Shown here in pieces: positions 7,738 to 16,076 of a DNA stretch of 64,000 nt. Made by a program: the position numbers and the translations under genes. This DNA comes from Paenibacillus ehimensis NBRC 15659. Lineage in GTDB: Bacteria > Bacillota > Bacilli > Paenibacillales > NBRC-103111. The stretch is from assembly GCF_004000785.1 (NCBI RefSeq), contig NZ_BILX01000013.1, positions 62,001-126,000 on the forward strand. The letters run 5' to 3'. The notes beneath the pieces are model-generated. The model did not search any database. It was not told where the DNA came from and saw only the letters and a program-made list of their open reading frames with translations. Within the stretch, counting starts at the first letter, position 1; every line of letters starts with the position of its first letter.

Positions 7738-8789
7738 AGATCCGACACTCCCTCCAATAGATTTCGGTAATGCCTTTTTTGTTGCTCCGTAGCGTAATCG
7801 ATATGCTTTGCAAATAAGGTAACACACCTTTCGAAGCCTGAGTAATGCTTCATCTTTTGAGAAAGGTATAGTGCATGCAATAATTCATTCAACCCGGTGG
7901 TAATTTGTTGATTTCTGAAACTGTATACCGCTTTCTCATACCTGAAATGAAATAATTGCGTACCGTTTATGTATGTAACAGAAGTGTTGATAGGGGGAAG
8001 CTTCGTACAGAATTTGTCTAAAAATTCATCGATCTTAAAGTTGTACATATTTGCTGATTCAATAACGGTTAATAGGCTTGGAAGTAGTTCGATAGGATTT
8101 TCGTCTAAAAATTCCGACAATTCGTCAAGAACTTTGTCATTCCCGCATTTTAATTCTAGGTTGTACATATTTGCCTTGCCCCATATGCGAAATTTCTCGA
8201 CCTCCTTGTGCCCGATTTCGTCAAGAAATTCAAACCATCCAAGTTCGGAATATTCCGAAACGTAGTGCTTCGCTTCTTCAAATCGCTCCTGCATGGTTAG
8301 AGCGACTCCTTTTAAAAGGAACCCTTGTCCATAATATACTACTAAATGCCGCTCGGATTGCAGAATCTCGGGAGGTTTGCTGTTTTTTTTATTTTCAAGC
8401 TGTCTATCATAAATCGTTCTAGCCAAAGTTCTTAATTCATCTGCATATCTTTCGACTTTTTTCCAGTCCCATAAGGTGTAATAAACATTTGCCATTTGTA
8501 GCAAGGCATCCAGTTTCACATCATCCGGCAGATAAAAATAATGTGACTCAAATCTAGCCAACGCTTCTTTGTTTTCTTCCGATCCGATGCCAATGAGAGA
8601 CTGAAATAACCGAAACTGGCTCATGATGTATTGCGGATGGTGAGTATCGTTCACGTTATCGATGACATGACGGAACAAGGGAACTGCCTCTTGCTTTCTT
8701 CCGGCCTTGTAAAGATGCTCCGCCATAAAAAAATAATGTGAAAGATCGACCTCCGATCCTGAACAGCTAACATCAGGCTGTCGCTTCAT
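7734..8789 (-). CDS. TPR peptide receptor of the Rap/AloR (RRNPP) type, lacking an HTH domain
   Basis: The 351-residue protein is all-helical with TPR-like repeats, for example ALLQMANVYYTLWDWKKVER and YYGQGFLLKGVALTMQERFE. It is closely related to residues 110-460 of the HTH-containing paralogue at 11670-13061, but its ATG, fixed by GAGGGAGG, starts directly at the TPR part, so no DNA-binding domain is encoded. It probably binds the peptide encoded by the overlapping downstream gene. Without an HTH it would have to act by protein-protein contact, like Rap proteins, or be a decoy. It could also be a truncated AloR. Confidence 0.75.
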   Translation of the reverse strand: MKRQPDVSCSGSEVDLSHYFFMAEHLYKAGRKQEAVPLFRHVIDNVNDTHHPQYIMSQFRLFQSLIGIGSEENKEALARFESHYFYLPDDVKLDALLQMANVYYTLWDWKKVERYADELRTLARTIYDRQLENKKNSKPPEILQSERHLVVYYGQGFLLKGVALTMQERFEEAKHYVSEYSELGWFEFLDEIGHKEVEKFRIWGKANMYNLELKCGNDKVLDELSEFLDENPIELLPSLLTVIESANMYNFKIDEFLDKFCTKLPPINTSVTYINGTQLFHFRYEKAVYSFRNQQITTGLNELLHALYLSQKMKHYSGFERCVTLFAKHIDYATEQQKRHYRNLLEGVSDL

Positions 8790-8815
8790 TTTTCTTTTAC
8801 CTCCCTCAATAGTTA

Positions 8816-9372
8816 AATTTTAACAGAAAGAAATACAAAAAACAATGTTTTTCATCAAGTTTATGTTAAGAAATCCGTCGAGGAGGAGAGCTTGAAAGCG
8901 CAAAACATCGAACTAATGCCTGCTTACTCTGGGCAAGGATCGTAAAAGAGGGGGGTTATCATTCAAGCAGTCTAGTAAATATTTTGGCAGGGAAGAAAAC
9001 TTCTTCATTGGTTTTCTCAATAACTGAGCATGCATTTCTTTTGTAAAGTATAATTAAATTCGGCCATCTTCTCGAATTTTTTCGCATAATAATTCCCTCT
9101 GGAATCCTTGGCGTATGTCAAAGATTCCAGAGGGAACTCATTGCCATCCAGATAATGAAACTGTAAAGTATATACTTCGACATGATATGATTCTGTCGTT
9201 TATGTATCGAATTAGGCCTGCTAATAAGCCAAACTTGTAAAACTTGGGACCAAATTCCTTGCTTCCTGCATCCTATTGTCATTTTTCCTCTATACATCAA
9301 ACATAAAAGAATCCAAGTGCATCATACGTGTGAGCTCTTTCATAAATAAACCTATCCGCTCTCACGATTTCT
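8816..9372. other. AT-rich intergenic stretch without a convincing gene
   Basis: This 557-bp gap separates the receptor operon from the stalk-domain gene. It contains one long inverted repeat (9093-9136) and a possible 17-codon plus-strand frame at 8892-8945 preceded by GGAGGAGAG but starting with TTG. A 60-codon minus-strand frame at 9118-9300 shows no coding character. No remnant of the missing receptor HTH could be found. Confidence 0.6.
9093..9136. repeat. Perfect 14-bp inverted repeat with 16-nt loop
   Basis: TTCCCTCTGGAATC at 9093-9106 is exactly complementary to GATTCCAGAGGGAA at 9123-9136. There is no T-run on either side, so a simple terminator is unlikely. It could be a regulator site, an RNA hairpin or a relic of a mobile element end. 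Confidence 0.7.
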
Positions 9373-9957
9373 TTATTTCTTAGGTTTAAATCCCATTATA
9401 ATGGCATCAAGTTCGTCTGTAACCGGGGTTGGCTCAAACACAATTTCATTTATTTGTAAATTACTTGAATAAGGAATTTCTTTTTCTTTTGTAACCAAAT
9501 ACATCGTATACAAATATCCATATTTAAGTTCTTGATTTTTCGATATATTTAATGTTATTTGTTCCACTTTAGTAAGAATTTTTTGAATGTCATCGATATT
9601 ATCAATCCTTAGCTTTATACCGTCACCATACACAATATTAATATATTCGATATCCTTTAATTCACTTTTTAGAAGATTCTTTAGACCTATAGGCTCTTTT
9701 GAACCGAGAATTATCTTATTCTTTTCACTGTTATATGCAATAGGGATATCCATTTTTTCTGCAATAAATCTAATTGGTACATAATTATTTCCTTCATAAT
9801 TTAGTATCTCATAACCAGAACCAAGGAAATTTAAGTCCTTCCCATTGAGATTGATTATCACGCTAGATTTAATTACTTGAATAATATCAGAAGCATACGA
9901 AACACTTGAAATAGAAACAAATATACCAAAACAAAAGCCGATTAAATATTTCTTCAT
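9373..9957 (-). CDS. Secreted stalk-domain (copper amine oxidase N-terminal-like) protein
   Basis: The 194-residue protein has a signal peptide (MKKYLIGFCFGIFVSISSVSYA) and then a copper-amine-oxidase N-terminal-like domain: VIINLNGKDLNFLGSGYEIL, NYVPIRFIAEKMDIPIAYN, NKIILGS. Such stalk domains are common in secreted proteins of Paenibacillus and do not imply oxidase activity. The remaining 100 residues match nothing I recognise. Base composition is strongly AT-rich compared with the flanks, which hints at transfer. It lies 75 nt downstream of the protease-like gene on the same strand and may share its transcript. Confidence 0.7.
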   Translation of the reverse strand: MKKYLIGFCFGIFVSISSVSYASDIIQVIKSSVIINLNGKDLNFLGSGYEILNYEGNNYVPIRFIAEKMDIPIAYNSEKNKIILGSKEPIGLKNLLKSELKDIEYINIVYGDGIKLRIDNIDDIQKILTKVEQITLNISKNQELKYGYLYTMYLVTKEKEIPYSSNLQINEIVFEPTPVTDELDAIIMGFKPKK

Positions 9958-10032
9958 TATCTCACCATCCTCAAGTTTGCGAAATAATAAAGAAGATTCC
10001 CCTTTTAGAGAGCAATCTTCTTTATTAATTCC

Positions 10033-11118
10033 TCATTTAGGCTCTTGCGTTAACACTGTTTTAATATGGTTCCCCCATGGATAGATTACATCAACTGGGG
10101 TATTATCCCAAGTGTCATGAATAATTAAATTCTGTTGACCATTATCAAGAATTTGGTAACCGACTCCAGTAACCGCATGATCGCCATATTTATAAGGAGT
10201 ATCATTGTCAGTGACAAGCACTAGAGCCGGGCGATATTTATCAATTTCATTTTTATAATTTGTAAAATAGCTATATCCATTGGCTTCCAAATTATAACTG
10301 CCATAAGTTCTCCAATATTGTTTACTCCCCGTTATAGCATTAATGGAAGATGTCCCGCCTCTAGAATCTGTGTTCATATAATTAGCAAGTGTACTGATAA
10401 TATCAATGTAGGGCATTTCAGATCCATTAGAAGCACGGGTTAGATTAGAGTAACCTCTTTCTTTTGACCAGTAACTTACTATGTTTGCAGCGGAAGTTGG
10501 AACACAACCAATAGTCCATTGATAGTCTGGTACCCCATAGATATATTTGCCAGAGGAAGCAGTTGCTGCTGCAGCTATTGTTGTAGAAGCAACTGCAGCT
10601 TTCCCTTGTTTTAGTTTCTCGCGATTAAAACTGCCGCTAGACTGGAGAGATTTTTTCTCTATTTTATCTTGCTTTCCTTTTAGATTGAGTGCAAGAAAAC
10701 TGTCTGCATCTGCTTCTTCAAAATAAGACGCCACTCCAACATAAATACCGTTCCCAGGTTTTGTTTTAGCAAAAGGGCTTTCTCCATCCGTTGCCGCCTC
10801 CAGCATACCGGGATGATTTGCGATAGCACTTTCAATGATATACCCATGCTTTTTTCCAGCGTCATCAGTAACGCTAAAAAGATATGCATTTAAATTACCA
10901 TCAAAGTCAAAGAGATCTTGTTCTTTCTTTACGGATAAATTACCTTTATCTTTCCAGTTAGGATAAAAACTTTTAGAAATTTTCACAAAGTTAGCTGCAT
11001 CTGCTTTGGCTGTTGCTTCTGGCAAAACGTCACTTTGTTCGGCACCTGCAACTGGGCTAACGGAAATTAATAAGGCTAAGGATAAAATACTTAATAGTGG
11101 TTTTTTTAATCTTTTCAT
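10033..11118 (-). CDS. Secreted C39-like cysteine peptidase
   Basis: The 361-residue protein has a signal peptide ending near AGA (residues 1-26), a propeptide-like region up to about 190, and a papain-fold C39-type domain with likely catalytic Cys205 (WTIGCVPTSAAN), His314 (YGDHAVTGVGY) and Asp335 (IIHDTWDN). It should act outside the cell on peptides or cell-wall-linked proteins; the target is unknown. A short AT-rich gap separates it from the Spo0E-like gene. A role in maturing the island's own peptide is possible but not shown by the sequence. Confidence 0.78.
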   Translation of the reverse strand: MKRLKKPLLSILSLALLISVSPVAGAEQSDVLPEATAKADAANFVKISKSFYPNWKDKGNLSVKKEQDLFDFDGNLNAYLFSVTDDAGKKHGYIIESAIANHPGMLEAATDGESPFAKTKPGNGIYVGVASYFEEADADSFLALNLKGKQDKIEKKSLQSSGSFNREKLKQGKAAVASTTIAAAATASSGKYIYGVPDYQWTIGCVPTSAANIVSYWSKERGYSNLTRASNGSEMPYIDIISTLANYMNTDSRGGTSSINAITGSKQYWRTYGSYNLEANGYSYFTNYKNEIDKYRPALVLVTDNDTPYKYGDHAVTGVGYQILDNGQQNLIIHDTWDNTPVDVIYPWGNHIKTVLTQEPK

Positions 11119-11295
11119 ACATTATCTCCTTTTATATACAATTTTAATAGAAAACATCTTAAATGCAAATAAAAATTTTCCATAAACCTCTTTTGACAAA
11201 GCAAATTTGCGTAAGTAACCTCTCTCACCAAAAATGAAGTTACTGATTCGTCATGTCTCAAAATTGGGATCGACCCATTAAAGTACTTTTCATAG

Positions 11296-11508
11296 CTACG
11301 GCAAGTTGTTCGAATGTTCATAAAATTCTGTGTATGGGCTATATCCATTTCTTCTAAATAACTGATATCCTTGAGCGACAAAAATGTACCGATCCAAACG
11401 CTGGCTTAAGCGGATCACCTCCTCGTTTGAAAACGACCCTTTTTCCTCAACCAACATCACAAGTTGCCTTTGCATCCTTTTGATCCTTCTTTTTAGTCTG
11501 CTACTCAT
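11296..11508 (-). CDS. Spo0E-like aspartyl-phosphate phosphatase
   Basis: The 70-residue protein has two helices and the family signature SQRLDRYI (Ser35, Gln36, Leu38, Asp39), within LKRRIKRMQRQLVMLVEEKG and following helix. Spo0E-type enzymes dephosphorylate Spo0A or related response regulators and so delay sporulation. The ATG at 11508 is chosen because the domain starts there; GGAGG lies 11 nt upstream. A longer in-frame start at 11613 would add a hydrophobic, non-family extension. Its place beside two Rap/AloR-type receptors suggests a sporulation-timing island. Confidence 0.75.
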   Translation of the reverse strand: MSSRLKRRIKRMQRQLVMLVEEKGSFSNEEVIRLSQRLDRYIFVAQGYQLFRRNGYSPYTEFYEHSNNLP

Positions 11509-11669
11509 TGCTTCAAATCTCTCACCTCCTTGTTCAGTTGTAGTATAAGACCACTTCACCAAAAACAAGAAAATGAGATTTTTGGAGAATTTTAGTATGT
11601 CACTAATTTGCATTTAATTGAATAATATGTAATATTTTTGGTAGCATTATTTCAATAAGGGTGGTTCTG

Positions 11670-13061
11670 ATGAGACAATCTGCTACCATTCGCTGTTTGC
11701 GTTCCGAAATCGATGAACAAATGAAAAAATACGGCTATTCCCTCACTAAATTGAGCAAGCTGGCAGGAATTCGTCTCGGATATCTGAGTGAGACTCTAAA
11801 CCGTAGACCTCCACGCCCCATTACGATAAACCTGCTTGACTCCATAGCAAAAGCTCTTCATCAGCCCCCCGGATGGCTCTACGAATTATATCCTGGAGAA
11901 TGCATTTCGGATGAGAAGGTATCTCGCCCGCGAATGATTCCATTCCTTATTCGCTGCGCAGAACTGGGACGGCTTGATCTCATAACTTCGACTGCTTCGA
12001 AATTACTCGAAATCCCCAAAAATATAGAAATTCTTTTCTACGTAGCGGAACAGCTTTGGGAAAAAGGATTGCAAAGCGAATCTGTTCACTTTTACCGCCT
12101 TGTCATCGAGAACGAGAGAGACAGCTTTCATGACCGATTCACGATAAGCCAATATCGCTTATTCCGCGCTTCACTTGGGACAAATGCAGAGGATAATAAA
12201 GAAGCATTGGTTCGCTTTGAGCTATATTACAATCGCTTAGCTGAAGATTTTCAGTTGGATGCTTTGTTGCACATGGCAAATATTTATTACACGTTGGAAA
12301 ATTGGAAAAAAGTCGAACGATACGCAGATGAATTAAGAGAATTGGCGGGCAAAGTATATGAAGATCAGCTAAGAAAGCGATATAGCACAAAACCTATCGA
12401 ATCTTTAAACACGGATCGGCATTTAGTGGTTTACTACGGGCAAGGATTTCTTTTAAAAGGGATTGCTCTAACCATGCAAGAGCAGTATGAAGAAGCAAAA
12501 AACTATGTTTCGGTATATTCCGACCTTGGATGGTTTGAGTTTCTTGATGAGATCGGAAAAAAAGAGGTCGAGAAGTTTCGTATTTGGGGAAAAGGAAACA
12601 TGTTAATGTTGAATTTAATGACCGGAAATCAGAACATCCTCCCTGATTACTCAGATTTTTTGGAAGACAACCCTACTGATACTCTCCCTTACATGTTGGG
12701 CATGATGGAAGCAGCAAATCGAAATGAATTATTCGGTAGATGATGTAGTAAATCGCTTCTGTGAAAGAATCCCCCATCCGGATACCATGACAACTCATAT
12801 TAAAAGAAAACATTTATTCCGCTTTTGGTACGAAAAAGCCATTTACAATTTTAAACATGGAAGAAGAAACTGCGGCATCAAGGATCTGCTTACCGCCTTG
12901 AACTTAGCTGAAAAAATGCAATATTCCTCAGGGCTAAGAAAAATGATTCTACTCATGTTGTATGAAGTCGACGGCGCGAACGAACAACAAGAAATACAAA
13001 AATGCTGGAAGAACTACGGAGTGAACATAAGTTGGACCCTCCATTTTCCACACCTATATAA
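11670..13061 (+). pseudogene. AloR-type HTH-TPR peptide receptor with two compensating frameshifts
   Basis: Residues 1-65 form an XRE-type HTH (YGYSLTKLSKLAGIRLGYLS), followed by TPR repeats almost parallel to the receptor at 7734-8789. The frame stops at TGA 12741. The homologous continuation (VDDVVNRFCERIPHP to LTALNLAEKMQYSSGL) lies in the +1 frame, and near 12990 the reading returns to the original frame (MLEELRSEHKLDPPFSTPI, stop 13059-13061). Net length is 1392 nt, a full-size AloR. No pheromone gene follows, only a terminator of the opposing gene. Start at ATG 11670 with AAGGGTGG upstream. It is probably inactive unless the indels are sequence errors. Confidence 0.7.
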
Positions 13062-13069
13062 CGTTGCAG

Positions 13070-13096
13070 CAAAAAAAGGACCTAGTGTCAGGTCCT
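13070..13096 (-). terminator. Hairpin terminator of the 13141 gene
   Basis: AGGACCT (13077-13083) pairs with AGGTCCT (13090-13096). On the minus strand it is followed by seven T residues. It also closes off the opposing aloR-like gene. Confidence 0.75.
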
Positions 13097-13140
13097 CAGA
13101 AAGTGTTTACTTTTTTGGTGCGGTCATCCCAACATCCACG

Positions 13141-13650
13141 TCACATAGGTTGCCTACAGCATCCGTAGCTCCAGTAGCAGTAGTAGTGCGGTGCCCGCAA
13201 AATCTGTCCGCAGTCGGGGCAAATTGCTTCTTGGCGCGGATTAACGCGAATGACAGCTACATCCTTCAGATTGAAGATCGATTGCACGGCCTCCCGTCCA
13301 TGCTCGCTGATTCCCTGCTGCATGAACTCATATGCGCCGTACATGCGCCCACACTGGCATTCAATACGGTTGGAGTAGGCCAGCCTGGTTTCCTCGATCC
13401 CCAAATCGGACTGGATTCGAGCCTTTTCCTCATACGATACCGGCTCAAGTCCCGTGTCCCTGATGACCCGGGGAGTCCAATACCACGAGTTGACTGCGGT
13501 GAACTGAGCACGGGTGAGGTAGAAGGTCGCGGTCCTTCCCGCCATCACAGCTTCCTGTACTGCAGCCACGACAATGCCATCCTCCGCCGCCATCACGGCC
13601 TTGCCGCTGCTAACGACTGACTCAATGTCAGCCAGCGAGAACTTGTACAC
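13141..13650 (-). CDS. Hypothetical protein with a four-cysteine zinc-binding motif
   Basis: The 169-residue protein is not recognised. It contains ECQCG near residue 98 and CPDCG near residue 144, a spacing compatible with a zinc ribbon, and ends in an aromatic/Cys-rich tail (YYCYWSYGCCRQPM). The start is GTG at 13650, with GGAGGG seven nt upstream. Neighbours are a broken receptor gene on the left and a palindrome-rich gap on the right, giving no hint of function. Confidence 0.6.
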   Translation of the reverse strand: MYKFSLADIESVVSSGKAVMAAEDGIVVAAVQEAVMAGRTATFYLTRAQFTAVNSWYWTPRVIRDTGLEPVSYEEKARIQSDLGIEETRLAYSNRIECQCGRMYGAYEFMQQGISEHGREAVQSIFNLKDVAVIRVNPRQEAICPDCGQILRAPHYYCYWSYGCCRQPM

Positions 13651-13851
13651 ATCTCATCCCTCCAGAGAAAAAATCGAGAGGAGAGTTACCGTGTGCGAAT
13701 CAGTTTAACAAATCCCAAGCAATTCCCCTCAGTTGCATTATTGGACATGATAGGCACCCGTATACCTTTTATCCACCAGTACCTTATAGTTAACTAGTTA
13801 ACTTGTTCTACACGTACCTTAGTTTTCGCCATCAACCCGCTGCTTGCCATG

Positions 13852-13890
13852 AAAAAATAGTCCTGTCCAGCGAACTGGTCCAGAACTATT
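13852..13890 (-). terminator. Terminator of the DegT aminotransferase gene
   Basis: AATAGT-CTG-CCAG pairs with CTGG-CAG-ACTATT around a four-base loop with two mismatched positions; on the minus strand six T residues follow. A separate 14-bp palindrome GTTAACTAGTTAAC lies at 13789-13802. Confidence 0.75.
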
Positions 13891-13925
13891 CTTTAGGCGC
13901 TGCGTATGATTCCTTTTAAAAAGTG

Positions 13926-15041
13926 TCAAAGACTTGAAACGATATTTACCAGCGTGGAGCTAATATATCTCACATCGGCTTCGCTTAACGTGCCATAGCT
14001 CGGGAGATTGATGCCTTGAGCGGCAATCCGGCCCGCCACCGGAAACTCCGACGCGGCTTGGAGCTGCTTGTAGGGTGGCAGCACGTGCATCGGATAAAAG
14101 AACGGCCGGCTCTCGATCCCGCGGAGCTGCAGCCGCCGGATGACTTCGTCGCGCTTCGCTTCCGTGCCTTCGCGCAGCACGACGCTGAACAGCCAATAGA
14201 CGTTCTTCGCCCACTCCTGCTGGATAGGCAGTGTGAGAGCGGTACAATCCCGCAAATACTCGGTATAATGGCTTGCGATCCGCAGTCTCTGCGCGATATG
14301 CCACTCCGCGTTCTGCAGTTGCGCGCAGCCGATGGCGGCTTGAATGTTGGTCATCCGGTAATTGTAACCGACGACGGTATGGAAATAACGGCGTTCCGGG
14401 TCCATCCCTTGTCCCCGAAGCAGCCGGGCCCGGTCCGCAAGCGCATCGTCGTTCGTCGTCAATACCCCGCCTTCGCCCGTGGTAATGATCTTGTTGCCGA
14501 ACAAGCTGAAGATCGCGCTGTCCCCCAGTCCCCCGGTGCGCTGTCCCCGATACTCGGCCCCCAACGCTTCAGCCGCATCTTCCATGACGAATAAGCCGTA
14601 CTGCTGCGCAAGCTGCCGAATCGGGTCCATGTCCGCAGGATGCCCATAAAGATGAACGGCGACGATACCTTTCGTTCTCGGCGTGATCCGTTCTTCGATC
14701 CGCTTCGGATCGATGTTCCAGGTCTCCGGCTCCGAATCGACGAACACCGGCTTTGCTCCGCAATAGGTGACGGCATTGGCTGTGGCAACGAACGTTAACG
14801 TAGGGACGATAATCTCGTCTCCCGGCCCCACGCCGTGCGCGAGCAAAGCCAGATGCAGCGCCGTCGTTCCATTGCTGCAGGCGATGGCGTGCTTCACCCG
14901 ACAGAAGGCGGCAAATTCTTCTTCGAAACGCTTGATATATGATCCGTTAGAGGAGATCCACGTCGAATCCAGGCAATCCATCACGTATTTCTTCTCATTG
15001 CCGTTCAAGACAGGCAGCGCAACAGGATAATATTTATCCAC
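13926..15041 (-). CDS. DegT/DnrJ/EryC1/StrS sugar aminotransferase
   Basis: The 371-residue PLP enzyme should transfer an amino group to a keto-sugar nucleotide. Family features are ISSNGSYIKRFEEEFAAF, SNGTTALHLAL for PLP phosphate binding, MEDAAEALGAEY and the Schiff-base lysine in SLFGNKIITTGEGG. The start is GTG at 15041 with GGAGG eight nt upstream; in-frame codons further upstream encode unrelated residues. It diverges from the collagen-like gene across 245 bp. The context suggests an amino sugar for decorating that protein, comparable in logic to anthrose on BclA, but the specific sugar is unknown. Confidence 0.88.
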   Translation of the reverse strand: MDKYYPVALPVLNGNEKKYVMDCLDSTWISSNGSYIKRFEEEFAAFCRVKHAIACSNGTTALHLALLAHGVGPGDEIIVPTLTFVATANAVTYCGAKPVFVDSEPETWNIDPKRIEERITPRTKGIVAVHLYGHPADMDPIRQLAQQYGLFVMEDAAEALGAEYRGQRTGGLGDSAIFSLFGNKIITTGEGGVLTTNDDALADRARLLRGQGMDPERRYFHTVVGYNYRMTNIQAAIGCAQLQNAEWHIAQRLRIASHYTEYLRDCTALTLPIQQEWAKNVYWLFSVVLREGTEAKRDEVIRRLQLRGIESRPFFYPMHVLPPYKQLQAASEFPVAGRIAAQGINLPSYGTLSEADVRYISSTLVNIVSSL

Positions 15042-15285
15042 ATTGGTTTCCTCCTTCAAGGATGGTATGGTACACAACCACTGCATATCCATTTGTTCAT
15101 CATATGCATTCCTCCTCGGAACGCCTGTACGGAAACCTATGGAAGACGGCAGGAAGAACGGGTTTTCGTAGAGGAAGGCCCTGGGGAAGACCAATAAATA
15201 CGCGGTTATCTCTAAGGCATGTACCGTGGCGGTTCCTATGGTCCACTCATATGATTTAGTATCTTAACAGAAAAGGAGTGATTCA

Positions 15286-15856
<571 letters not shown>

Positions 15857-15888
15857 TCGCAGCGGTTCATCCTGCTTTGCAGAGCAAG

Positions 15889-15928
15889 CAAACTCCCGCG
15901 TCCGAATGGATGCGGGAGTTTGTTTTTG
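15889..15928 (+). terminator. Terminator after the collagen-like gene
   Basis: CAAACTCCCGC (15889-15899) pairs perfectly with GCGGGAGTTTG (15912-15922), followed by TTTTTG. Confidence 0.88.
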
Positions 15929-15970
15929 CGCATGCGGGCACACCGCCTCATACATAGGGCAATCGCCCAA

Positions 15971-15999
15971 TTGACAGAAGCTAGAAATCGAAGTATTAT
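15971..15999 (+). promoter_or_regulatory. Sigma-A promoter of fabH
   Basis: TTGACA at 15971-15976 and TATTAT at 15994-15999 are separated by 17 bp, near-consensus for the vegetative sigma factor, about 80 bp upstream of the fabH start. Confidence 0.8.
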
Positions 16000-16001
16000 T
16001 T

Positions 16002-16018
16002 TTAATACCAGGTACTAA
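16002..16018 (+). promoter_or_regulatory. Putative FapR operator
   Basis: TTAATACCAGGTACTAA lies immediately downstream of the -10 box, across the expected transcription start. It is a 17-bp dyad matching the recalled Bacillus FapR box TTAGTACC-N-GGTACTAA with one variant base. Binding here would block fabH until malonyl-CoA accumulates. Confidence 0.75.
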
Positions 16019-16076
16019 TACTAACTCATGATATCAGGCAGTTTATTTTACATTACATTTCACGAGGTGAACCCGT

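Noticed and set aside
8892-8945. 17-codon plus-strand frame with GGAGGAGAG upstream (MKAQNIELMPAYSGQGS)
   Set aside because: It starts with TTG, has no terminator or partner gene and no signal sequence; kept only as a possible peptide, not a feature.
11115-11381. 88-codon minus-strand frame between the protease and the Spo0E-like gene
   Set aside because: Its first third is an out-of-frame reading of the Spo0E-like gene, it has no ribosome site of its own and the rest shows no recognisable domain.
13062-13620. Continuation of the +1 frame after the aloR-like gene
   Set aside because: It runs through a terminator and antisense to the better supported gene at 13141-13650; the aloR-like reading returns to the original frame and stops at 13061.
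15223-15256. CATATGATT as a possible sigma-K -10 box for the collagen-like gene
   Set aside because: One key base differs and no AC element lies 16-17 bp upstream.
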